Source: Actinocatenispora sp963805605
Lineage (GTDB): Bacteria; Actinomycetota; Actinomycetes; Mycobacteriales; Micromonosporaceae
DNA: 64,000 nt
Reading direction: 5' to 3'
Assembly (NCBI GenBank): GCA_963805605.1
Contig: CAWDUX010000003.1
Span: forward strand, 1,054,001 to 1,118,000
Part shown: positions 56,391 to 64,000 of the stretch, one piece after another
Numbering within the stretch: position 1 is the stretch's first letter
Layout: each line of letters begins with the position of its first letter
The notes under the pieces: generated by a model
Seen by the model: the letters and a program-made list of their open reading frames with translations, nothing else
Told to the model about the DNA's origin: nothing
Databases searched by the model: none
Program-made: the position numbers and the translations under genes

Positions 56391-59003
56391 CACCGTCCGG
56401 CCGCCACCGACCCAGGTCGCCGGTCCGGTACAGCCGTTCGCCGGTGGTCGGGTGGGTCAGGAAACGGGCAGCGGTCTTCTCCTCGTCACGCCAGTAGCCG
56501 TCGGCCAGACCTGCACCGCCGATGTAGAGCTCGCCGGTGACCCACACCGGGCATTCCTGCCACCGGTCGTTGAGTACGTGCCAGGTCTGGTTGCGCAGCC
56601 CACGGCCGTACGGAATGGACTCCCACGACGGATCGACCTGGTGATCGTCGTACGCGACCGACCAGATCGCCGCCTCGGTCGCACCGCCGAGGCTGACCGG
56701 TCGGCAGTCCGGAGCCTGTTGCCGTAGCCGGTCCGGCAGGTCCACCGGGATCCAGTCTCCGGACATCAGGGCCAGCCGCAGCGACTCCAGCGTGCCGGGT
56801 GTCGTACCACCGGCGGCGTGGTCGACCAGCATCTGGGCCAGTGCCGGTACCGAGTTCCACACCGTGATGTGCTGCTGCGCGACCAGGTCCAGCCAGTGCC
56901 CGGGGTCGCGGTTGCTGCCGTGTCGGGGCAGCACGAGGCGCCCACCTGCCCCCAGCACCCCGAAGACGTCGTACACCGACAGGTCGAAACTGAGCGAGGA
57001 TAGTCCGAGCACCGCGTCCTCGGCGGCCACCTGGTAGCGCTCGTTGATGTCGTCGACGGTGTTGCGTGCCGCACGATGGCAGACCATGACCCCCTTCGGG
57101 GTGCCGGTCGAGCCGGACGTGAAGATCACGTAGGCCAGGTCGTCGGGAACCGATATCGGTTCCAACGGCTCGTCGGCACCGATCGGATGGCTCCCGGACA
57201 GGTCCACGACCAGTTCGGTCACCCCGTCCGGCCAGTCTCGACGGCGTCCATCCACATGGGACAGTACGAACCGGCAGTGGCCGAAGGACACCAGATGGTC
57301 CTGCCGTTCGCCCGGCAGGTCCGGGTCCACCGGCAGGTACGCCGCGCCGGACAGCAGAACACCCAACGCGGCGACGATCTGCGCCGCGGACTTGTCCGCG
57401 GCGACCGCCACCAGCTCACCCGGGCGCACCCCGGCCGCGCGCAGTCGACGGCCCACCACGCAGGCGTGCCGGTACAGCTCGCCGTAGCTGACGGTGCGGC
57501 CCTGCGCCACCACCGCGGGACGGTCCGGTTCCCGCTGCGCCCACCCGACCAGCGGGGCGTGCAGCAGACCGGTGGCCGAACTAACGGCGGTGTCGTTGGC
57601 GGCTGCGACCAGTTCCTGCTGCGCGCTCGGCCGCAGATCACCGACCGGGCCCTCCCAGGCCGACTCGTCGTCGGCCAGTGCGGTGGTGAGGTGGGAGAAC
57701 GCGTCGAACAGCGCTGCGAGCACGCCGTCGGGGAACAACTGACCGACACCGTGCCAGCTCATCCGTACGCCGTCGGCGGTCTCCAGCAACGCGAAGTCCA
57801 GCCACACCTGTGGGGTCTGGGCGACCTCGTGCACCATCTCGCCGAGCCAGCCGAACCAGGTCTCGTCACCCGGCTCGCTGTCCTGCACGACCGTACTGGT
57901 GAACACCACCGGCATCACCGCGCCGGCACCACCGCCGCGGGCCCGCGCCATCTCGCGCAGCACCTCGACCCCGCTGACGTACCGGTTCTCCAGGTCCTGC
58001 CAGCTCTGCTGCTGCAACCTGCGGGCCAGCGTCAGCACGCTGGGCGCGTCGGTCAGGTCCACCGGCAGCAGGTCGAACGAGGCGAACTCGCCGACCAGGT
58101 CGGCGACGTGGGGATGTACCGGCAGCCGGTTGGTGACCGTGACGTTCACGCTGAACGCACCTGAACGGCACCAGGTGCCCAGCGCGTGGGCGTACACCGC
58201 GAGCATCACCGCGGAGGTGGTGATGCCGTGGCGCCCGGCGCGTTCGATGATCCGATGCCAGGTGGCGCTGTCGAGTACCAGGTCGAAGGAGACCGGTTCG
58301 GGCCGTTGCACCGACGCCGGGTGCACCGCCAACGGCAGGTCCGGGCGCGGCGGCAGTTGGGCGATCCGGTCTCGCCAGTACGCCCGGGAACTGTCGTACA
58401 GCGGCGTGCTGCGCAGCTGTTCGGTGGCCAGCACGTAGTCGCGGTAGGTGACCTCCAGCGGAGCCAGCGCCGCCTCGTCGTCCTGGTAGATTCGCCGCCA
58501 GTCGCGGGAGATCAGCCGGATGCTGCCGATGTCGGCGATCATCAGGTCGAAGCCGAGGTGCAGCCGGGTACGGCCGCCGGGCAGCAGGGTCGCGCGGAGG
58601 TCGAACAGCGGCCACACGTCCGCCGGGCGCATCTGGTGCGACAGGCGCTCCCGCAGCTCCTCAAGTGCCTCGCCGACCTCGTCGGCGAGTCGCCCACGAA
58701 GGTCGGTCGCATCGATGCGGTAGGGCCCCGGGTCGGCCAGGATCCGTTGCCGGCCGTCGGGGTCGATGACTGCGCGCAGCATCGCGTGCCGCGCCATCAC
58801 CCGCTGCCAGCTTTCGGTCAGCCTGTCCAGGTCGACCTCGCCCGTCTCGACCTCCCAGTACACGTGCGCGGCGACGTTGCCGCCCTCCATGCCGCCGAGC
58901 CGGCCGAGCCACTGCGCCTGCTGGATCTCGGCCAGCGGGAAGGGTTCGTGCTGCTCGTCGGGTGCGGCGAGCGCCTGCGGTAGGCCGGGTACGTCGCTCT
59001 CGT
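56391..59003 (-). CDS. NRPS middle segment: heterocyclisation (Cy) domain and cysteine A domain, frameshifted both ends
   Basis: This frame holds a Cy domain beginning FPLAEIQQAQWLGR. Its active site FDLMIAD matches the DxxxxD motif of heterocyclisation domains, which form a thiazoline or oxazoline ring. The A domain follows with FTSGSTGTPKG, and its code reads DLYNLSLIWK, the established cysteine code. Together they should add cysteine and cyclise it. There is no start codon near the beginning: homology to the carrier end and linker lies in other frames at 59004-59061. Near 56386-56391 an extra base moves the A domain into the next frame. The first in-frame Met, at 58890, is inside the Cy domain. 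Confidence 0.85.
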
Positions 59004-62000
59004 CCCCGGCACTCGGCGCGGTGTTCGGCGACGAGTGCGGCCACCCCCGCCACGGTCGGGGTTGGCGAGCATCTCCCGCAGCGTCAGCGGGGCCGAGAAG
59101 GCTTCGCTGACCCGTGCCACGACCCGGGTAGCCAGCAGTGAGTGCCCACCCAGTTCGATGAAGTTGTCGTCCACCCCGACCGCGGTGACACCGAGCAGTT
59201 CCTGCCAGATTCCGGCGATCAGCCGTTCCCGGTCGTCGCGGGGCGCGACATAGCTGGTGTGGATCCCGGACCGCTCGTCGAAGTCGGCGGCAAAGTCCTG
59301 CTCGTCGACCGGGTCAGCTTGCGTGAGCGTCTCGACGTCACCCAGCCCGACCCGCTCGGTGCGACCCGGCTCGATCCAGTACCGGCGCCGGGCGAACGGA
59401 TAACCTGGCAGCGACACCCGTCGCCGGGGCTGGCCGTGCAGCCGGTCGAAGTCGACCTCGACACCGGCCGCCCAGAGCCTGCCGAGGGTACGCAGCACGA
59501 GATCCTGTTCCGCTTCCGGCTCCCCCGGGTGTGGCATCGTCTGTAGTACGGTCGCTGTCCGCTGCACCTGGCGGGCCAGCGTTCCGAGGGTGCGTCCCGG
59601 CCCGACCTCCACCAGGACTGGCGCATCGTGGTCGGTGAGCAGTTCGATGCCGGCGCCGAACCGTACGGTGTCACGTACGTGGCCCACCCAGTACGCGGGA
59701 TCGGTCGTCTCGTCCCCGCTCGCCCAGGTGCCCGTGCGGTTGGACACGTAGGGCACGCCGGGCGCGGACAACCGCAGTCCGGCCAGCTCGGTACCGAACG
59801 GTTCCAGTACCGGCCCCATCATCGGTGAGTGGAAGGCGTGCGAGGTGTGCAGTCGCCGGCACTGTGCCCCATGTTCGGCGAGGACCTGCTCGACTGCCGC
59901 GATGTCGCCCTCAGGCCCGGAGACCACGCACAGTTCCGAACCGTTCACCGCGGCCAGCGCAACGGCCGGGCCGAGCAGCGGCCGCACCTCGTCCTCGGTC
60001 AGCGCGACGGACAGCATCGCCCCGGACGGTTGCTGCTGCATCAGCCGGCCCCGCACCGCGACGAGGCGTGCCGCGTCCGCCCGGTCGAGCACACCGGACA
60101 GGCAGGCGGCGGCAATCTCCCCGACGCTGTGACCGATCATCGCATCCGGAGCCACACCCCAGGAACGCAACAGTTCGGCGGTGGCGTACTCGACCGCGAA
60201 CAGTGCCGGTTGGGCCAGGTCGGTGCGCTGCAACCGCTTCGCCGCGGTGTCCGGGTCGATCCCGTCGCCCGGGTAGAGCACGGAGAGCAGGTCGCTTCCC
60301 AGATGCGGGGCGAGATCGGCGCACACCCGGTCCAGCGCGGTACGGTACGCGGGTTCGCTCTCGTAGAGTTCCCGCCCCATGCCCGGGTACTGGCTGCCCT
60401 GGCCGGGAAACATGAAGACCACCCTGGGCTGCTGGAGCGCAGGCCCGCTGTGGACCCGGTCGGTAGCCGCACCGCCCAGCGCGGCCACCGCATCCGCGGT
60501 CTCGCCGGCCACCACCACCCGACGGTACCGTTGCGGGCTACGACCACGTTGCAGGGTGTACGCGACGTCGGCGAGCGCTGGGGCGTCCGGTTGGGCGAGC
60601 GCGCCGGCCAGGTCAGCGGCTGCGGTGTCCAGTGCCGCAGCGGTCGCGCCGGACAGCACGATCACCTGCCGCTCGCGTTGGGGCGGTGCGGCCGGCGTCG
60701 GTTCGGGCGCCTCCTCCAGTACCAGATGCGCGTTCGTACCGCCCATGCCGAACGAGCTGACCCCGATTCGACGCGGAGCGTCGGTGACGTTCCAGTCGCG
60801 CAGTTCGGTGTTGACGAAGAACGGCGAGTTGGTGAAATCGATCTCCGGGTTCGGCTTCTCGAAGTGCAGGCTGGGGACCAGCTGGCGGTGCCGCAGCTGC
60901 AGTACCGCCTTGATCAGCCCGCTGACGCCGGCTGCGGTGTCCAGGTGCCCGACATTGGACTTGACGGAGCCGAGTGCGCAGTAACCGCGGCGGTCGGTCC
61001 GGGCGCCGAACACCCGGTTCAGTGCCGTCACCTCGATCGGGTCGCCGAGCGGGGTACCGGTGCCGTGCGCCTCGACGGCGCTGACCGTCGCCGGGTCGAC
61101 ACCGGCCGCACCAAGCGCGGCGGCCATCGCCCGGACCTGACCGTCGACCCCGGGCGCGGTGTAGCCGACCTTGGCGCCGCCGTCGTTGGTAACCGCAGTG
61201 CCCCGGATCACCGCCTCGATGTGGTCGCCGTCGGCCAGCGCGTCCTCAAGGCGTTTGAGGACCACGGCACCGACCCCGCTACCGAACACTGTACCGGTGG
61301 CGCCCGCGTCGAACGGCCGGCAGTGACCGTCACGGGAGAAGATCAGACCTTCCTGCCAGAGGTAGCCGGTGGGCTGCGGAAGCCGTACGGCGCTGCCACC
61401 GGCGATCGCGATGTCGCACTCGCCCTCCAGCAGCGCCTGCCCGGCGACGTGCACGGCGACCAGCGAGGACGAGCACGCCGACTGCACCGCGACCGCCGGG
61501 CCGCCCAGGCCGAGCTTGAAACTGACCCGGTTTGCCAGATAGTCCTTGTCGTTGGTGATCAACAGGTCGAGGGTTTCGGCGATCGACCCCACGACCCGGC
61601 CGGCCAGCACGTTGTGCAGCAGGTAGGTCGACAGCGCACTACCGGCGTAGACACCGACGGTGCCGTTGGTGTCGCCCGGACCGTAGCCGGCATCCTCCAG
61701 GGCATGCCAGCAGGTCTGCAGGAACAACCGTTGCTGCGGGTCGATCAGCGCAGCCTCGCGGGCGCTGTAGCCGAAGAACGGGGCGTCGAAGTGCTCGACG
61801 CCATCGAGCACCGACGCGGCCCGGACGTAGCCGGGATCGGCCAGGGTGTCCTCAGCGATCCCCGCCGCACGCAGCGTCTCGTCGTCCCAGAAGGTGATCG
61901 ACTCGACTCCGTCGCGCAGGTTACGCCAGAACGCGCCGATGTCCGGTGCGCCGGGGAAACGCCCCGCCATACCGACGATCGCCAGATCGCTGCCGGGTTC

Positions 62001-62012
62001 CACAGACGCCAT
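58818..62012 (-). CDS. Modular type I PKS: KS-AT-ACP (frameshifted near its 3' end)
   Basis: 1064 codons, of which about the first 985 are meaningful. KS has the catalytic Cys in QSACSSS and His in EAHGTGT and KSNVGH. AT has GHSVGEIAAA with HAFHS at the specificity site, which indicates malonyl-CoA. The ACP has IELGGHSLLATR. No KR, DH or methyltransferase is present, so the unit stays a beta-keto group unless changed in trans. After MLANP the frame turns into Arg/Thr-rich nonsense up to the stop at 58818; the expected ACP end, VAGVAALVAEHRAE, continues in another frame. GGAGGAGCG lies before the ATG, which overlaps the upstream NRPS stop (ATGA). Confidence 0.92.
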   Translation of the reverse strand: MASVEPGSDLAIVGMAGRFPGAPDIGAFWRNLRDGVESITFWDDETLRAAGIAEDTLADPGYVRAASVLDGVEHFDAPFFGYSAREAALIDPQQRLFLQTCWHALEDAGYGPGDTNGTVGVYAGSALSTYLLHNVLAGRVVGSIAETLDLLITNDKDYLANRVSFKLGLGGPAVAVQSACSSSLVAVHVAGQALLEGECDIAIAGGSAVRLPQPTGYLWQEGLIFSRDGHCRPFDAGATGTVFGSGVGAVVLKRLEDALADGDHIEAVIRGTAVTNDGGAKVGYTAPGVDGQVRAMAAALGAAGVDPATVSAVEAHGTGTPLGDPIEVTALNRVFGARTDRRGYCALGSVKSNVGHLDTAAGVSGLIKAVLQLRHRQLVPSLHFEKPNPEIDFTNSPFFVNTELRDWNVTDAPRRIGVSSFGMGGTNAHLVLEEAPEPTPAAPPQRERQVIVLSGATAAALDTAAADLAGALAQPDAPALADVAYTLQRGRSPQRYRRVVVAGETADAVAALGGAATDRVHSGPALQQPRVVFMFPGQGSQYPGMGRELYESEPAYRTALDRVCADLAPHLGSDLLSVLYPGDGIDPDTAAKRLQRTDLAQPALFAVEYATAELLRSWGVAPDAMIGHSVGEIAAACLSGVLDRADAARLVAVRGRLMQQQPSGAMLSVALTEDEVRPLLGPAVALAAVNGSELCVVSGPEGDIAAVEQVLAEHGAQCRRLHTSHAFHSPMMGPVLEPFGTELAGLRLSAPGVPYVSNRTGTWASGDETTDPAYWVGHVRDTVRFGAGIELLTDHDAPVLVEVGPGRTLGTLARQVQRTATVLQTMPHPGEPEAEQDLVLRTLGRLWAAGVEVDFDRLHGQPRRRVSLPGYPFARRRYWIEPGRTERVGLGDVETLTQADPVDEQDFAADFDERSGIHTSYVAPRDDRERLIAGIWQELLGVTAVGVDDNFIELGGHSLLATRVVARVSEAFSAPLTLREMLANPDRGGGGRTRRRTPRRVPGTRATYPAYRRRSPHPTSSTNPSRWPRSSRRSGSAGSAAWRAATSPRTCTGRSRRARSTWTG

Positions 62013-64000
62013 CAGGATCGCTCCTCCGTCTCGGTGGGCAGGGTTGTGCGCCCGTGTCTGCGCGCCCGACGGCGGTTACCGCTGGCAAACGCCGCATCCA
62101 CCGAGTCGGTGGTGGCGCCCGCGCCGTCCAGCCCGGCGGCCAGCCGCCGCACGGTCGGGTGTTCGAACATATGCATCAGCGGGAACCGGGTGTCCAGCGC
62201 GCTGCACAGCTGCCGGTACACCCGTACCAGCGCCACCGAGTCCGCGCCGAGGTCGAAGAACCGGTCGTCCAGGCCGATCCGGTCGATCTCCAGTACCCGG
62301 CCGACCACCTCGGCGATGGTGCGCTCCACAGTGGAGCCAGGCGTCACGTACGGTGTCGCGGCCGTGGCCCGGTCGGTGTCCGGCTGCGTGGCGGCAAGCC
62401 GCTCCAGGGCCCCCCGGTCCACCTTGCCCTGCCCACTGAGCGGCAGCTTGTCCAACATCACCAGTCCGCCGGGCACCATGTAGCCGGGCAGGGTGGTGGC
62501 CAGATGGGTGCGCAGCTGCCCGGTCAGCGGACCGCCGGTGTCCGTCGACCCGGCACCGCCGGCCGGCTCGTACACCCCACCGAGCAGGCTGTGCAGCAAC
62601 ACGTCGTCGTCGGCCAGGGCCAGCAGCCGACGCACCGGCGCCTCGTCGGCGAGCAGTCCCAGTTGCAGCAGGCCCAGCCGCAGTTCCGGCGCCGTGTCGT
62701 CGAGCAGCTGGCTGATCTGGCCGGCCTCCAGCAGGCAGAAATGCAGAGCACGGCTGCCGTACAGCGGCTCGATCGCCGACATCCGGCCGACCAGGAAGAT
62801 CTCGAACGCGCTGCCGTCAAAGGCCGCGCCGTTGGTACTCATGTGCACCGAGGGATCCAGCCGCCCACCCACATCGACCGGTACGAGCCGGTGGCTCGCG
62901 GGGTCGTGGTAGTAGCTGCCTCCGTCCATACCCGTCACCCGGCCCGGCTTGACGTATACGTAGGTCTGCACCGGGTACAGGGCGCCGGCGGAGGCGTACC
63001 GGTACTTCGGCAGCACCGCCGCATCTACGCTACGCAACGGTTCCAGCAGTCCGCCGAGATCCTCCAGCGGCACCGGAACGTCCGCGAACGTACGCCGGCT
63101 GGCCCGTCGCTGCCAGCGCGCGGCGGTCTCCTCGGCCGGGCCGGCGGGCAAGGCCACCGGCCGGTCGGGCAGATCGGCGCGCAGTGCGTGCCGGGCCAGC
63201 GTGAATTCGATGCGTTGCACCGGATCGGCGACCACGTCGCCGAGCACCTTCTTCTCCGCCACCACAGGATCCAGGTCACTGGCAGCGCTGGCGGCGGTAC
63301 CGTCGCTACCGCCATCGGTGGCCGGCACCACGAAACCGACCAGGCGACGCCGGTGCCGGTCCGGGCCGGCGGCCACGACCACCGCGTCGCGCACCGCCTC
63401 GTGCCGGGTGAGTGCGGCCTCGATCTCGCCCAGTTCGATCCGGTAGCCACCGATCTTGACCTGGAGGTCCTCCCGGCCCAGGAACTCGATCTCACCGTCG
63501 GGCCGCCAGCGGCCCAGATCACCGGTGCGGTACAGCCGCTGCCCGGTGGCCGGGTGGGTGACGAAACGGGCCGCGCTCCGTTCCTCGTCACGCCAGTAGC
63601 CGTCGGCCAGGCCCACGCCGCCGATGTACAGCTCGCCGGTCACCCACGCCGGGCACTCCTGCCACCGGTCGTCGAGTACGTGGAAGCTCTGGTTACGCAA
63701 CGCCCGACCGTAGGGCACCGACTCCCAGCCGGCCGGATGTGCCCCGATGTCGTACGCGATGGACCAGATGGACGCCTCGGTGGCGCCGCCAAGGCTGACT
63801 GGCCGGCAGTCCGGGGCCAGTGCCCGCAGCCGGTCCGGAAGCTCCAGCGGGATCCAGTCACCAGACAACAGAACCAGACGCAGCGTGGTGAGCAGCTCCG
63901 CGGCGCTGCTGCCGATCACCTGCTCGACGAGCATCTGGGCGAGCGCCGGTACGGAGTTCCAGACCGTCACCCGGTGCCGGCCGACCAGTTCGGCCCAGTG
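62012..64000 (-). CDS. NRPS, partial: cysteine A domain with embedded oxidase (Ox), then T
   Basis: The gene enters from the right edge within the A domain; 662 codons plus stop are visible. Visible specificity positions (NLSLIW) match the cysteine code of the module at 56391. Between the A-domain RIELGEIEAAL region and its final motif SGQGKVDRG lies a flavin-dependent oxidase of about 200 residues (ASRRTF, KYRYASAGALYPVQTYV, then HFCLLEAGQ), as in thiazole-forming modules of bleomycin and epothilone type. The T domain reads FFDLGADSVAL. It should oxidise a thiazoline to a thiazole. A Cy domain is expected upstream, outside the window. Its stop overlaps the PKS start. Confidence 0.92.
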   Translation of the reverse strand, partial: HWAELVGRHRVTVWNSVPALAQMLVEQVIGSSAAELLTTLRLVLLSGDWIPLELPDRLRALAPDCRPVSLGGATEASIWSIAYDIGAHPAGWESVPYGRALRNQSFHVLDDRWQECPAWVTGELYIGGVGLADGYWRDEERSAARFVTHPATGQRLYRTGDLGRWRPDGEIEFLGREDLQVKIGGYRIELGEIEAALTRHEAVRDAVVVAAGPDRHRRRLVGFVVPATDGGSDGTAASAASDLDPVVAEKKVLGDVVADPVQRIEFTLARHALRADLPDRPVALPAGPAEETAARWQRRASRRTFADVPVPLEDLGGLLEPLRSVDAAVLPKYRYASAGALYPVQTYVYVKPGRVTGMDGGSYYHDPASHRLVPVDVGGRLDPSVHMSTNGAAFDGSAFEIFLVGRMSAIEPLYGSRALHFCLLEAGQISQLLDDTAPELRLGLLQLGLLADEAPVRRLLALADDDVLLHSLLGGVYEPAGGAGSTDTGGPLTGQLRTHLATTLPGYMVPGGLVMLDKLPLSGQGKVDRGALERLAATQPDTDRATAATPYVTPGSTVERTIAEVVGRVLEIDRIGLDDRFFDLGADSVALVRVYRQLCSALDTRFPLMHMFEHPTVRRLAAGLDGAGATTDSVDAAFASGNRRRARRHGRTTLPTETEERS

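Noticed and set aside
59829..62483. Very long open frames opposite the NRPS/PKS genes (also 3090-5618, 8436-10832, 13221-15551)
   Set aside because: They are antisense to well-supported modular synthetase domains, have Arg/Pro/Gly/His-rich unstructured translations, and arise from the high third-position GC of the real genes.

Overview
The window is GC-rich, densely packed DNA with GTG/ATG starts, many 4-base ATGA/GTGA overlaps and strong GGAGG-type ribosome sites. With modular NRPS and PKS genes this points to an actinomycete; the genus cannot be read from the sequence. Nearly all of it looks like specialised-metabolite gene cluster. No rRNA, tRNA, CRISPR array or insertion sequence was seen.

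Layout. (1) 1-22257, minus strand: tryptophan 2,3-dioxygenase, a fatty acyl-AMP ligase fused to an ACP, a one-module NRPS, a 4649-residue four-module NRPS ending in a thioester reductase, an FAD monooxygenase and an acyl-CoA dehydrogenase cut by the window edge. This looks like a lipopeptide line (acyl + five residues) released as an aldehyde or alcohol. (2) 22503-26633, plus: ACP, acyl-AMP ligase, P450, SDR. (3) 26699-31423, minus: KAS III, KAS II, PiT-family phosphate transporter and an ArsM-type arsenite methyltransferase. (4) 31762-34208, plus: ACP, ferritin-like diiron protein, FAAL. (5) 34336-37259, minus: acyl-CoA dehydrogenase, branched-chain aminotransferase, LuxR-type regulator. (6) 37985-42855, plus: five overlapping sugar-type genes (isomerase, Zn-dehydrogenase, class II aldolase, FGGY kinase, 2-hydroxyacid dehydrogenase). 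(7) 42929-52966, minus: alanine-racemase-like, oxoamine-synthase-like, FabH-like, aldehyde dehydrogenase, radical SAM, MFS, flavoprotein and nucleoside phosphorylase genes. (8) 53110-54393, plus: an FMO-type monooxygenase. (9) 54462-64000, minus: a thiazole/thiazoline PKS-NRPS line (A(Cys)-Ox-T, then KS-AT-ACP-Cy-A(Cys)-T-E-like) whose second gene carries three single-base frameshifts.

The most unusual combination is ArsM with a PiT permease, a radical SAM enzyme, a nucleoside phosphorylase, a pentulose kinase/aldolase set and an aldehyde dehydrogenase, all next to acyl-activating and NRPS genes. These steps could turn a 5'-deoxyadenosyl-arsenic compound into a two-carbon arsenic acid usable as an acyl building block. 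That is inference; the same genes could serve 5-deoxyribose disposal or an unrelated sugar unit. A short motif, GTAG(C/T)CGATCG, occurs in intergenic DNA before several of these operons and suggests shared regulation. Whether the left lipopeptide line and the right thiazole line form one cluster or two adjoining ones cannot be decided here.
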